Of a stretch of 64,000 nucleotides of DNA, positions 26,458-36,112 are shown in pieces. The position numbers were made by a program, and so were the translations under genes. Every line of letters begins with the position of its first letter. Position 1 is the stretch's first letter. The stretch lies in the NCBI RefSeq assembly GCF_000621705.1, contig NZ_JHXO01000013.1, positions 1-64,000 on the forward strand, written 5' to 3'. A model generated the notes under the pieces. The model did not search any database, was not told where the DNA came from, and saw only the letters and a program-made list of their open reading frames with translations. The DNA is from Prolixibacter bellariivorans ATCC BAA-1284. Lineage in GTDB: Bacteria > Bacteroidota > Bacteroidia > Bacteroidales > Prolixibacteraceae.

Positions 26458-27483
26458 ATGGTCTTAATTGGTAATTATTGGCTGGCCGTTTGCGCTTTTG
26501 TCTTCTGCATGACGATGTGGGGCTCATGGTCAAATACTCAGAAGTTAGCCGCTAAAACATGGCGTTTTGAATTGTTCTATTGGGACTTTGTATTGGGTCT
26601 TGTACTTACCGCACTTCTGTGGGGTTTTACATTTGGTACCCTTGGCGAACATGGCAGAACGTTTTGGGCAGACTTACAGCAAGCAGATACGCAAAGTATT
26701 ATGTATGCGATGTTGGGTGGCTTAGTATGGAATATCGGTAACTTGTTACTGGTTGCCGCTATTGCTGTTGCAGGTATGTCAGTTGCATTTCCGATCGGCG
26801 GTGGTATTGCCTGGTTGGGGGGCATCATCTTTAATTTTATACTGGAGGTATATGGTGGTGCTAAAATAGAAGCCATACCAACCTCTATGTTGTTTATTGG
26901 AGTGGGTATCATTTTTGTTGCCATTGTTTTAACGATGGTTGCCTACAAAAGATTGGCATCACAGCAGAAAAAGCCTTCAGCAAAAGGCATTACTTTGTCC
27001 GTTTTCGCCGGATTATTTATTGCTTTCTTTTATGGGTTAGTCGTCAAGTCAATGGATCATCAATTTGTAACCGGAGGGACCGGGAATCTTGGCCCTTACA
27101 GCGGTGTGTTCTTCTTTACACTTGGTGCTTTCCTGACCACTTTTGTCTTCAATCCATTTTTTATGAGAAAGCCGGTTGAAGGTTCTCCTGTTAAAATGAG
27201 ACAATACTTTGCAGGAAGCTTGAAAACTCATTCAATCGGAGTTTTAGGTGGTTTTCTTTGGGCATCCGGAATGGTGGTTAGTTTTATGGCAGTGGGCGCT
27301 GGTGATCCAGCAGTTTCATATGCTCTTAGCAATGCTGCTCCGGTTGTAGCTATCCTTTGGGGAGTGTTTGTTTGGAAAGAATTTAAAGGTGCACCAAGCG
27401 GGACCAATCGAATCTTACTAATTATGTTTATTTTATTTCTGATTGGGCTTGGTATTATTACCGCATCAAAAGTTATTGGTTAG
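26458..27483 (+). CDS. GRP/RhaT-like sugar permease, 10 membrane helices
   Basis: 341 residues of a drug/metabolite-transporter-fold permease resembling the glucose/ribose porter and RhaT families. About ten hydrophobic segments are visible, starting with YWLAVCAFVFCMTMWGSW and including VWNIGNLLLVAAIAVAGMSVAFPIGGGIAW, whose glycine-rich motif is typical of the group; a basic loop (KRLASQQKKPSAKG) divides the two halves. It would bring a monosaccharide through the inner membrane. It is 198 bases after the transketolase and ends at a strong terminator, closing the operon. Its substrate would be that of the pathway, apiose in the proposed model. Confidence 0.82.
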   Translation: MVLIGNYWLAVCAFVFCMTMWGSWSNTQKLAAKTWRFELFYWDFVLGLVLTALLWGFTFGTLGEHGRTFWADLQQADTQSIMYAMLGGLVWNIGNLLLVAAIAVAGMSVAFPIGGGIAWLGGIIFNFILEVYGGAKIEAIPTSMLFIGVGIIFVAIVLTMVAYKRLASQQKKPSAKGITLSVFAGLFIAFFYGLVVKSMDHQFVTGGTGNLGPYSGVFFFTLGAFLTTFVFNPFFMRKPVEGSPVKMRQYFAGSLKTHSIGVLGGFLWASGMVVSFMAVGAGDPAVSYALSNAAPVVAILWGVFVWKEFKGAPSGTNRILLIMFILFLIGLGIITASKVIG

Positions 27484-27500
27484 TAAATTAGTTTTTTAAA

Positions 27501-27547
27501 ATAACTGCCGGTATTTGTTAGTAGTACTGGCAGTTATGTTTTTTTTA
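27501..27547 (+). terminator. Terminator of the kinase-to-permease operon
   Basis: ATAACTGCCGGTA pairs with TACTGGCAGTTAT, followed by G and a run of eight T residues. It begins 18 bases after the permease stop. Confidence 0.9.
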
Positions 27548-27606
27548 AGGTTAATTCCGGTAGTTGATACAACCAGACTTAGTAGTAGGAGAAAAAAATC
27601 TTCACG

Positions 27607-29061
27607 ATGCACAAATCAAAACCTGTAAGCTTAAAGACAGTAAGAAAGCTTTTCGTGCTTTTCGCGATCATTACGATTGCCTGCACCTCGACCTCTGCCC
27701 ATGAAAAACCGCGGGTTTTTGTACTGACTGATATCGAGAATGAGCCGGACGATGCCATGTCGATGGTTCGATTCTTAGTTTATGCCAATCAATTTGACAT
27801 CGAGGGATTGGCAGCGACCACTTCCATTCATCAAAAAAATCATGTCGCCCCCGGACGAATTCGGGAGATTGTAGATGCCTATAGTAAGGTAAGAGACAAT
27901 CTTGAAAAAAATGACCCCGGGTTTCCTACCGGTGATTATTTACGTTCGAAAATTACAGAAGGACTTCCGGAATATGGTATGAAGGCTATTGGAGAAGGTA
28001 AGGATTCGCCTGCTTCCGAGCTATTAATCCAGGCAGTTGACAAAGCTGATCCAAGACCTCTTTGGGTCTGTGTGTGGGGAGGTCCAAATGTATTGGCGCA
28101 AGCCCTGTGGAAAGTCAGGAAAATACGTTCAAAAAAAGAGTTGAAAGCGTTTGTGTCCAGGTTACGAGTTTATGCCATATCAGACCAGGATGATACCGGT
28201 CCATGGCTTAGAAAAGAGTTTCCGAATTTGTTTTACATCGTCAGTCCCGGATTTAATGCTGGCGGTGCTTATCATTATGCGACCTGGAGCGGTATTAGCG
28301 GCGATTTCTTTCACGGCCGCTTTGCTGGTGCAGATTTTTCGGAAGTAACAAATGAATGGTTGGATCGAAACATTCGAAAAAAGGGTCCCCTTGGCGCAGA
28401 GTATCCTCGTTGGAAATATTTGATGGAGGGAGATACACCTTCATTCCTGAATTTGATCAATAATGGGTTGAGCTATCCCGAACATCCCAATTGGGGTGGC
28501 TGGGGTGGTCGCTATGAGTTATATACACCCAGAATGCATAGATGGTATTTATATCCTGAAACTCGTCCCATCTGGACCGATGCTATCGACGAAGTTTTTG
28601 GGTATGATGGAAGATGGCATTCGGGTAATCATGCAACGATATGGAGATGGCGTGACGCTTTCCAGAATGATTTTGCCGCCAGAATGGACTGGACGATTCT
28701 TCCTTATGATAAAGCCAACCATCCCCCTGTACCGAAAATTGACGGTGAAAAACATCTGACTGCCAAGCCCGGAGAGCGCGTCAATCTCAGTGCTGTCGGT
28801 TCCAGTGATCCTGATGGGGACGCACTTTCCTATAACTGGTTCTGTTATAAGGAAGCTGGTACTTTCCCTGTTTCAAGCGCGCGAAGCGGGCAGCCGATCG
28901 AGATTAAAGATTTTGACCAGCCCAGGGCTTGGTTTATAGTGCCAACTAAACGTGTTATGCCTCCAGGCACCGGGACAATCCATATTATTCTGGCAGTGAC
29001 AGACCATGGAACGCCTCGATTGACCCGTTACCAGCGTGTAATTGTTACCGTTACCAAGTGA
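27607..29061 (+). CDS. Sde182-like nucleoside-hydrolase-fold protein (DUF1593), copy A
   Basis: 484 residues, exported; the N-terminus has both a lipobox-like TIAC (Cys26) and a possible cut at TSA-H. The N-terminal domain is the Sde182 nucleoside-hydrolase-like fold: [25 protein letters not shown], where DxxxExDD replaces the DxDxxxDD of true nucleoside hydrolases, then [17 protein letters not shown] and AISDQDDTG. The C-terminal beta domain ends [10 protein letters not shown]..., [21 protein letters not shown]..., [11 protein letters not shown]. Such proteins are widespread in polysaccharide loci; Sde182 itself was described as cellulose-associated, and the reaction is not known. A close paralogue follows 144 bases downstream, and a third, broken copy lies at 38901. 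Confidence 0.82.
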   Translation: MHKSKPVSLKTVRKLFVLFAIITIACTSTSAHEKPRVFVLTDIENEPDDAMSMVRFLVYANQFDIEGLAATTSIHQKNHVAPGRIREIVDAYSKVRDNLEKNDPGFPTGDYLRSKITEGLPEYGMKAIGEGKDSPASELLIQAVDKADPRPLWVCVWGGPNVLAQALWKVRKIRSKKELKAFVSRLRVYAISDQDDTGPWLRKEFPNLFYIVSPGFNAGGAYHYATWSGISGDFFHGRFAGADFSEVTNEWLDRNIRKKGPLGAEYPRWKYLMEGDTPSFLNLINNGLSYPEHPNWGGWGGRYELYTPRMHRWYLYPETRPIWTDAIDEVFGYDGRWHSGNHATIWRWRDAFQNDFAARMDWTILPYDKANHPPVPKIDGEKHLTAKPGERVNLSAVGSSDPDGDALSYNWFCYKEAGTFPVSSARSGQPIEIKDFDQPRAWFIVPTKRVMPPGTGTIHIILAVTDHGTPRLTRYQRVIVTVTK

Positions 29062-29205
29062 TTTATAATTCATTATTTCATCGCTTGCTAAGTGGAATAT
29101 TAACAAGATTTTAAATCCAAGCAATCATGATGAGCGGAACAAGGGAACGAATGATGGTTGCATAATGTCAAGGATATGCATAAACAATAATAGGGGGAAA
29201 CTGCT

Positions 29206-30645
29206 ATGAAAAAAATTCTTATTTTATCACTTCTTTTTTCGGTTGCTATTGGTAAAGTAACCGCGCAGTATAAAAATACAAAGCCACGTGTCGTTGTTTT
29301 GACAGATGCCGAGATTGATGACCAGTGTTCGATGGTTCGATTCCTGCTTTATGCTGATGTTTTCAATGTCGAGGGTATCATCACTACAAGTTCGCAATAC
29401 CATTCGCACGGACACAATTGGACTGGGGATGATTGGATGAACCCCTATCTGGATGCTTACTCCCAGGTCTATTCAAATCTGAAGAAGAACGATCCGGATT
29501 ATCCTACTCCGGCATATTTGAGGAAGCGGACGGTTTTGGGAAACGTATCAAAAGAGGGGGCCATGGATAAGAACACTCCGGGTTCCGAACTCATCGTCAA
29601 ACTCCTTCTGAATGAAAAGGATAACCGGCCGATTTGGTTTCTGGCCTGGGGCGGAACGAATACACTTGCCAGGGCTTTGAAAACTATCCAGGAAAAATAC
29701 CCGGATAAAATGGCTTATGTGGCAAAAAAGTTACGGTTCTTTTTTATTTGGGAACAGGATGATACTTATCAATCGTATATTCGACCCAACTGGGGAAAAT
29801 ATAATATTCTGACCATCATCTGCGATCAGTTTTGGGCCATCGCTTACCAATGGGACAAAATATTACCGGCAGATAAACAAAAATACTTTAAAGCCGACTG
29901 GATGAAATCACATATCCTGGAAGGTCACGGGCCACTCTGTTCGCTCTACCAGGCACATAAGGATGGAGATAAGGGAGGATTTAAGGCGGGTGATTTTAGA
30001 TCGGAAGGCGATTCTCCATCATTCATTTATGCCATTATTAACGGATTAAGAGATGGCAACATGGATCATCCCGATTGGGGAAGTTGGGGTGGCCACTACA
30101 CCAAAGTCAGAGCGAATACCTGGCTTGATCCTGTTCCAGAAACCGGCTACACTTATCCAAAAGGAAGATGGTATACAGAAACAGCATGGGGGCGGCAATA
30201 CATGAAACACGAATACCCCAAAAACCTGGATTTGATGAAGGAGTATTTCAAGCCAATTACCCGTTGGACAGATGCTCTTCAGAATGATTTTGCGGCTAGA
30301 GCAGATTGGTGTGTCAAATCCTACTCAGATTGTAACCATGCTCCGGTTGTTAAGCTGAAGAACGATTTGAACATAACGGCAAAACCGGGCACTAAAGTTC
30401 AACTTAGCGCAAAGGGAAGCTACGATCCGGATGGTAATGAACTGGTTTATAAGTGGTGGCAGTATAAGGAGGCTGAGACGTATAAAGGAGATGTTGAAAT
30501 CCAAAATGCCAATGAACCGGAAGCTTCATTCATTGTTCCGGAAAATGCCTCGAAAGGACAGACTATTCATATCGTTTGCTCGGTTAAGGATAATGGTTCA
30601 CCGAAACTTACACGTTACCAGCGGGTAATTGTAACAATAAATTAA
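29206..30645 (+). CDS. Sde182-like nucleoside-hydrolase-fold protein (DUF1593), copy B
   Basis: 479 residues with a cleavable signal (KVTAQ) and the same two-domain build as copy A. The metal-site motif reads RVVVLTDAEIDDQCSMVRFLLYA, so the acidic positions are arranged differently (DAEIDD) from copy A. PIWFLAWGGTNTLARAL, FIWEQDDTY and the C-terminal SYDPDGNELVYKWWQYKEAET...[11 protein letters not shown] are all present. It is preceded by a good Shine-Dalgarno-like GGGGGAAA five to ten bases before the ATG, which is unusual here. The two copies differ over most of the central region and are likely specialised for different substrates. Confidence 0.82.
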   Translation: MKKILILSLLFSVAIGKVTAQYKNTKPRVVVLTDAEIDDQCSMVRFLLYADVFNVEGIITTSSQYHSHGHNWTGDDWMNPYLDAYSQVYSNLKKNDPDYPTPAYLRKRTVLGNVSKEGAMDKNTPGSELIVKLLLNEKDNRPIWFLAWGGTNTLARALKTIQEKYPDKMAYVAKKLRFFFIWEQDDTYQSYIRPNWGKYNILTIICDQFWAIAYQWDKILPADKQKYFKADWMKSHILEGHGPLCSLYQAHKDGDKGGFKAGDFRSEGDSPSFIYAIINGLRDGNMDHPDWGSWGGHYTKVRANTWLDPVPETGYTYPKGRWYTETAWGRQYMKHEYPKNLDLMKEYFKPITRWTDALQNDFAARADWCVKSYSDCNHAPVVKLKNDLNITAKPGTKVQLSAKGSYDPDGNELVYKWWQYKEAETYKGDVEIQNANEPEASFIVPENASKGQTIHIVCSVKDNGSPKLTRYQRVIVTIN

Positions 30646-30964
30646 GAATACCCCGTTGTGTGAAATTCAATGATGTGAAGATTTTTCAGCCTTTTTAACC
30701 TTGCCCTGACCGGGTTCAGAGTAAATAAGTTTGATTTTTCTTGAATTCAAACAGTTTCACACAACGAGTTAGATTACTGTTTTCTTAATAGTTCTCAATG
30801 GACTCAAGTCTTTATAAGCATATTTATTGTATTCCAGGAACAGGAATGGTAAATCACATTTGACGGTAACACACCATGGCATGGTACTCCATGATTAGCA
30901 CTGTGTCAACGTGGTTATAGCAGTAATCCAACAATCTTAAATTCTGCTCCAATAAAACTATAGA
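30646..30964. other. Gene-free stretch holding an inverted-repeat element
   Basis: No gene in these 319 bases. The first part holds the element at 30654-30766. The remainder up to the lyase start has no clear promoter. Confidence 0.5.
30654..30766. repeat. 113-bp element with 12-bp inverted ends
   Basis: CGTTGTGTGAAA (30654-30665) is repeated perfectly inverted as TTTCACACAACG (30755-30766). Just inside each end is a related AAATTCAA / TTGAATTCAA motif. The ends resemble a miniature inverted-repeat transposable element, though no target-site duplication is obvious. It could also fold as a long RNA stem downstream of the Sde182-like gene. Confidence 0.45.
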
Positions 30965-32308
30965 ATGAGAAAAGTAATCACTTTATTTATGCTAATTGTT
31001 CTTAGCGGAACGGTGCTTAATGCTCAACAATTAGCCTTCCCCGGGGCTGAAGGATTCGGTGCATACTCCAAAGGAGGACGCGGAGGAAAAGTCCTTTATG
31101 TTACCAATCTTAATGATAGTGGTCCTGGTAGTTTGCGTTGGGCAGTGGAGCAGAAGGGGGCACGTACAATCGTGTTTGGTGTATCGGGAACAATTGATCT
31201 CAAGGACCGATTGAGAATAAAAAACCCGGATATAACAATTGCCGGACAAACTGCGCCGGGTGACGGAATTTGCCTGAAAGGCGGAACACTACAGATCTTA
31301 ACGCATGATGTCATTATTCGCTACATCCGTGTGCGTTTGGGTGACGGAACATATGGCATAGGTAGTAAGCAGGGTAAAGATGCTATTGGTGTTTCCGCTG
31401 GTAAGGATATTATCATCGATCATTGTTCTGCCAGCTGGAGCCTGGATGAAGACTTGTCAGTCGCAACCCACAAACCCAATTTAACAAATGTGACGGTGCA
31501 ATGGTGCTTTATCACAGAAGGCTTGAATCCGGACAATCATGGTTTCGGATCCTTAATTCGGGGAACCGGAGGTGCAAAATACAGTTACCTTCATAACCTC
31601 TATGCAAATAATCGTGGCCGCAACCCACGCCCCGGAAACTATAATAGTCATCCATACTATAAAGATCCCAAAGGTTTGTTGCTCGATTTCAGGAACAATG
31701 TGATCTACAACTGGGGTGGAGGACATGCCGGGTATAATGCGGATTCTATCAGTGTCACTCGTCTCAACTTCGTGGATAATTTTCTAATTCCGGGAGTAAA
31801 CTCAGAGTTGAACGGGATAGCTTATTCTACGGGGTCGCCTTATAACAGAGCATATTTTGCAGGAAATTATTACAACGGTAAACTTCCCGAGAATCAATGG
31901 AGCCTGGTGAAGTTTCGTAAAAGCTGGGCTGACAAGGAAATCAGGGCTTACAAGCAGGACAAACCGTTCGAAACCGGCCTTGTGAAAAAAGAAGATGCAG
32001 AAACAGCATACCGGCGAGTACTCAAAACCGGTGGGGCCATTTTGCCAAAACGCGATTTGGTCGATCGTCGCATCGTGAATGATGTCAGGAACCGTACAGG
32101 TAAAATTATCAAAAGCCAGAATGACGTTGGGGGCTGGCCAAAGCTGCTCTCTGCAACTGCTCCGGTTGACACCGACCAGGATGGTATGCCTGATAAATGG
32201 GAACTGAAACATGGCCTTAATCCCAATAATACTGCTGATGGAAATAAAGTTGGGAAAGATGGATATACGATGCTGGAAAAATATTTGAATAACATCACCG
32301 GAAAGTAA
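30965..32308 (+). CDS. Pectate lyase, PL1-type, secreted
   Basis: 447 residues with a signal peptide ending at LNAQ, then QLAFPGAEGFGAYSKGGRGGKVLYVTNLND, GSLRWAVEQKGAR, ITIAGQTAPGDGICLKGG and IIDHCSASWSLDED, all PL1 beta-helix landmarks, and an Arg-rich NNRGRNPR segment in the catalytic region. The C-terminus repeats the DTDQDGMPDKWELKHGLNPNN calcium motif. It differs from the lyases at 128 and 32380 in the active-site loop (GIGSKQGKDAIG instead of ADDAVSSR type), which may change substrate preference. It starts a run of pectinase genes up to 37819. Confidence 0.9.
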   Translation: MRKVITLFMLIVLSGTVLNAQQLAFPGAEGFGAYSKGGRGGKVLYVTNLNDSGPGSLRWAVEQKGARTIVFGVSGTIDLKDRLRIKNPDITIAGQTAPGDGICLKGGTLQILTHDVIIRYIRVRLGDGTYGIGSKQGKDAIGVSAGKDIIIDHCSASWSLDEDLSVATHKPNLTNVTVQWCFITEGLNPDNHGFGSLIRGTGGAKYSYLHNLYANNRGRNPRPGNYNSHPYYKDPKGLLLDFRNNVIYNWGGGHAGYNADSISVTRLNFVDNFLIPGVNSELNGIAYSTGSPYNRAYFAGNYYNGKLPENQWSLVKFRKSWADKEIRAYKQDKPFETGLVKKEDAETAYRRVLKTGGAILPKRDLVDRRIVNDVRNRTGKIIKSQNDVGGWPKLLSATAPVDTDQDGMPDKWELKHGLNPNNTADGNKVGKDGYTMLEKYLNNITGK

Positions 32309-32379
32309 GTATGCACTCACATATTTAACATAGAAAAAATAGATTAAAAGTTAAAAAACAAGCCATTAAATCCATAGAT

Positions 32380-33870
32380 ATGAAAACAAAATATGTAGTT
32401 CTGTTTGTAAGTGCATTAATGTTTTTAGTGTCCAGATGCACGAAAGACGAGGTAACGAATCCTGTAGACAATAATACGGGAAATAACCAGGACAGCACTG
32501 TTGTTTACAAGGTAACCAACCTGGCTTTTCCGACAGCTGAAGGGTATGGTAAATTTACAACTGGAGGACGCGGTGGTAAAGTATATGAAGTGACAAATTT
32601 GAATGATGCCGGTTCAGGAAGTCTTCGAGCCGCAGTTGAAGCATCCGGAGCAAGAACGGTTGTGTTTAGGGTCTCAGGTACAATATACCTGAAAAGTAGT
32701 TTGACTATCCGCCATTCCAATATTACCATTGCAGGGCAAACTGCACCTGGTGATGGTATTTGTATCGCCAATTATCCATTAGAAATTGGTGCAGATCAGG
32801 TCATCATTCGTTATATCAGAACACGATTAGGCGATCTTGCAGGAGATGTCAATGATGCAATAGGTAGCAGGTTTACCAAGAATGTTATTATTGACCATGT
32901 TTCGGCAAGTTGGAGCGTAGATGAAACAATGTCTGTTTACCATTGTGACAGCATTACCGTTCAATGGTGTATAATTTCAGAAAGTTTATTTAATGCAAAT
33001 CACCCTAACGATGCTGACCCAAGTCAGATTGCTCCTCACGGGTTTGGAGCTATATGGGGCTCTAACTATAGTACGTACCATCATAATCTTATAGCAGATA
33101 ATTCCAGTCGTAATCCTCGTTTTGCCTCTGGTTCCGGATACACCGACTTCAGAAATAATGTAGTATACAATTGGGGGTACAATAGTAGCTACGGAGGTGA
33201 AAAACAACAAGTCGGAGATTCGGACCCGAACCACTCCTTTACGGAGATCAATATGGTGGCCAATTACTATAAGCCGGGCCCTGCTACGCGCCCGGGTAAT
33301 ATATCCTATCGAATTGTTAATCCAAGCTATCGTGACGTAAAAACGGATTATGGCAAATGGTATGTCGCAGATAATACTATGGTGGGAAATAATCAAGTGA
33401 CGGCCAATAACTGGGATGGTGGCGTACAACCTTCAGGAGGCAGTGGAGATTACTCGATTATAAAGCTCACTAGTGCTTGGCCATCAATGCCTATTAACCA
33501 ACAAACGGCAGAGGAAGCTTATAACTCCGTTCTTGAGCAGGCCGGTTGTTCACTCCCCAAACGGGATGCTGTTGATGAACGAATTATTCATGATGTTCAA
33601 ACTGGTACCGCAACGTATGAAGGGGTGTACAAGCAATATAAAGAGGTGCCCGATACCACAAAAATTTGCGGCATAATTGATTCACAAAACGACGTTGGCG
33701 GTTTTCCGACACTTAATAGTACTACACCTCCAACCGATACCGACCACGATGGTATGCCCGATGCATGGGAACAAAAGAATGGCCTTGATCCAAATAATCC
33801 CGATGATCGAAATAAAATTGCAAAAGATGGATACACCATGTTGGAGGAATACATTAACAGCATTAAATAA
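32380..33870 (+). CDS. Pectate lyase, PL1-type, probable lipoprotein
   Basis: 496 residues. The N-terminus (MFLVSRC, Cys20, then TKDE) reads as a lipoprotein signal, though Arg just before the Cys is unusual. After a 25-residue polar linker the PL1 helix begins (NLAFPTAEGYGKFTTGGRGGKVYEVTNLND) and closely follows the protein at 128: ITIAGQTAPGDGICIANYPLEIGADQVIIRYIR, DAIGSRF, IIDHVSASWSVDETMSVYHCDSITVQWCIISE. It ends with DTDHDGMPDAWE and LDPNNPDDRNK. So the locus keeps a soluble and a membrane-anchored version of one lyase. The next gene begins inside its last 44 bases. Confidence 0.9.
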   Translation: MKTKYVVLFVSALMFLVSRCTKDEVTNPVDNNTGNNQDSTVVYKVTNLAFPTAEGYGKFTTGGRGGKVYEVTNLNDAGSGSLRAAVEASGARTVVFRVSGTIYLKSSLTIRHSNITIAGQTAPGDGICIANYPLEIGADQVIIRYIRTRLGDLAGDVNDAIGSRFTKNVIIDHVSASWSVDETMSVYHCDSITVQWCIISESLFNANHPNDADPSQIAPHGFGAIWGSNYSTYHHNLIADNSSRNPRFASGSGYTDFRNNVVYNWGYNSSYGGEKQQVGDSDPNHSFTEINMVANYYKPGPATRPGNISYRIVNPSYRDVKTDYGKWYVADNTMVGNNQVTANNWDGGVQPSGGSGDYSIIKLTSAWPSMPINQQTAEEAYNSVLEQAGCSLPKRDAVDERIIHDVQTGTATYEGVYKQYKEVPDTTKICGIIDSQNDVGGFPTLNSTTPPTDTDHDGMPDAWEQKNGLDPNNPDDRNKIAKDGYTMLEEYINSIK

Positions 33871-36049
33871 AGCGAAAATCTTTATTGTTGTTTTGATAGG
33901 GCTTCTTTCCATTGTCCCTACAGAAGTGGTACATGCTCAACAGGCTACCTGGATATGGTATCCGGGCGATTATTCTATTTGGTTAGGAAATAAGGTACAG
34001 AACCGTCGTACCGAGCGAGGGACCTTTTTTCCACCGTTCTGGAAAATGGACAGTCATTATGTGTTGGTAGAATTCTCGCATAAATACAAACTTTCGGCTC
34101 CCGATACCATAGATATTAAGGTGGAGGGAAAATATAATGTGAAGCTTGATGGAAAGCTGCTTTTCGGTTCCCCCGAGAAGATTGTCATACCGGCAGGGCT
34201 GCATTCGCTAAATATTAAAGTGTACAACCAGGCTAGTGTGCCCGCACTTTTTGTTCAGGGTAAAGCCATTCAATCCGACGATTCGTGGAAAGTAACCTAT
34301 GAGGACAAAGAGTGGATCGATTCCTCGGGTAAGGCTTCCGACACTTCTTCGGGAACGGTATATGTTCATGCCGCTTCCTGGAACTTTAACTCACCCGACA
34401 ACCTTCCGTCGAAATTCAAACTGCCCACCCAACCGATGCCTGTTGTTTCTGTAATACATAAGAATAACGGCATTTTATACGATTTTGGAAAAGAGACTTT
34501 TGGCTATGTGAAATTTCACGGGTTAAAAGGGAAGGGAACATTAAACGTTTACTATGGCGAATCGGCTGACGAAGCGTTGTCGGTTGATCATTGTGAAACA
34601 CTGGATCGTTTTCATGTGAAAAATGCGATAGCCAAGGATTTCACCGCACCCGACTCGAAAGCTTTTCGATATGTTTATGTTGAGAAAGGCAATTCGCTTT
34701 CGTATGATTCGGTTTCAATGCAGTATGAGTATCTGCCGCTTGAATACAAAGGTAGTTTCCGTTGCAATGATGATCAGATCAATAAAATATGGGATGTGGC
34801 GGCCTACACGCTGCATCTGACGACCCGGGAGTTTTTCCTCGATGGCATTAAGCGTGATCGGTGGATGTGGAGCGGCGATGCTTATCAGAGCTATCTGATG
34901 AATTATTACCTGTTTTTCAACTCCCCTGCGGTTCGTCGTACCACGTTTGCCCTAAGGGGGAAGGACCCTGTGACGAGTCATATTAATACCATCATGGACT
35001 ATACCTTTTACTGGTTTATGGGTATCTATGATTATTATCAATACACAGGTGACAAAAAGCTGATTGTGCAGTTATATCCACGCATGAAAAGCCTGATGGA
35101 CTTCTGTCTCTCGCGTCGTGACAGTGCAGGTATGATGCAGGGATTGGCCGGCGACTGGGTATTTATTGATTGGGCCGACTTTAAAATGAGCAAAGCCGGT
35201 GAGGTTAGTTTCGAACAGTTACTTTTCTGTCGGAGCCTCGAAACCATGGCGACGTGCGCAAAATTGATGGACGATTCAGGTAGCGAAAAGTTATACACAA
35301 AGCTGGCTGCTGATTTGAAAACAAAACTTTTTACCGTTTTCTGGTCCGATAAGCAGAATGCGTTCGTCCACAACCGGGTGAAAGGAGTAGTAAGTACCCA
35401 GGTCACACCGTATACTAATATTTTCGCGGTATTGTTTAACTACCTAAACCCCGAAAAAAGAGAGGCAGTGAAAGAAAACGTACTGCTTAATCCTGATGCA
35501 TTGAAAATTACAACACCTTATATGCAGTTTTACAATTTGTCAGCGCTTTGTTCTCTGGGAGAACAAAAGTATGTGTTGAACCAAATCCGTGACTACTGGG
35601 GGGGAATGTTAAAACTTGGTGCAACTTCATTCTGGGAAAAATACAATCCGAAGGAAAAATATCCTCAGTTGTTGAGTATGTATGGGCGTCCTTTTGGGAA
35701 AAGCCTATGCCATGCATGGGGAGCAAGTCCAATATATTTATTGGGAAGATATTTTCTGGGGGTTAAACCGGTTAAGCCGGGATATCAATCCTATACTGTG
35801 GAGCCTAGTTTGGGCGGTTTACAGTGGATGGAAGGCGATGTTCCGACTCCTAATGGCAAAATTCATGTGTATTGTTCAACAAAAGAGATTAAGGTAAAAT
35901 CAGATACAGGAACGGGTACCTTACGTTTCAGGAGTCTGTCGACACCTGTTTGTAAAACTGCTACGATAAAAAAGATTGCCGGTAATCAATACGAACTAGC
36001 CATCAACAAAGACCAGGAAGTGGTAGTGAAATATAAGAGTGTAAAATGA
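33827..36049 (+). CDS. GH78-type alpha-L-rhamnosidase
   Basis: 740 residues from the ATG at 33827, overlapping the lyase by 44 bases. The open frame extends further upstream, but only this start gives a sensible signal peptide (MDTPCWRNTLTALNKAKIFIVVLIGL, cut after VVHA). Two beta domains (WIWYPGDYSIWLGNKVQNRR; YDFGKETFGYVKF) precede an alpha/alpha six-hairpin barrel: FFLDGIKRDRWMWSGDAYQSYLMNYY, LAGDWVFIDWAD, SFWEKYNP, SLCHAWGASPIYLLGRYFLG. These match bacterial GH78 rhamnosidases, with acidic residues in DGIKRDR and the WEKYNP Glu as plausible catalytic groups. It would remove rhamnose from rhamnogalacturonan oligosaccharides. The overlap suggests translational coupling to the lyase. Confidence 0.85.
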   Translation: MDTPCWRNTLTALNKAKIFIVVLIGLLSIVPTEVVHAQQATWIWYPGDYSIWLGNKVQNRRTERGTFFPPFWKMDSHYVLVEFSHKYKLSAPDTIDIKVEGKYNVKLDGKLLFGSPEKIVIPAGLHSLNIKVYNQASVPALFVQGKAIQSDDSWKVTYEDKEWIDSSGKASDTSSGTVYVHAASWNFNSPDNLPSKFKLPTQPMPVVSVIHKNNGILYDFGKETFGYVKFHGLKGKGTLNVYYGESADEALSVDHCETLDRFHVKNAIAKDFTAPDSKAFRYVYVEKGNSLSYDSVSMQYEYLPLEYKGSFRCNDDQINKIWDVAAYTLHLTTREFFLDGIKRDRWMWSGDAYQSYLMNYYLFFNSPAVRRTTFALRGKDPVTSHINTIMDYTFYWFMGIYDYYQYTGDKKLIVQLYPRMKSLMDFCLSRRDSAGMMQGLAGDWVFIDWADFKMSKAGEVSFEQLLFCRSLETMATCAKLMDDSGSEKLYTKLAADLKTKLFTVFWSDKQNAFVHNRVKGVVSTQVTPYTNIFAVLFNYLNPEKREAVKENVLLNPDALKITTPYMQFYNLSALCSLGEQKYVLNQIRDYWGGMLKLGATSFWEKYNPKEKYPQLLSMYGRPFGKSLCHAWGASPIYLLGRYFLGVKPVKPGYQSYTVEPSLGGLQWMEGDVPTPNGKIHVYCSTKEIKVKSDTGTGTLRFRSLSTPVCKTATIKKIAGNQYELAINKDQEVVVKYKSVK

Positions 36050-36112
36050 TTTGGGATAACAATCTTCTGGGTAGGTATAACAACAAGTTTTAAATCATAT
36101 AAAAAAGATTAG

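Noticed and set aside
27607-30645. Calling the Sde182-like proteins nucleoside hydrolases or cellulose-binding proteins
   Set aside because: The nucleoside hydrolase metal motif is changed, and the cellulose link comes from one family member, so neither function can be claimed here.
33677-33826. An upstream extension of the rhamnosidase by 50 residues
   Set aside because: It would bury the signal peptide inside the protein and lies wholly in the lyase coding region.
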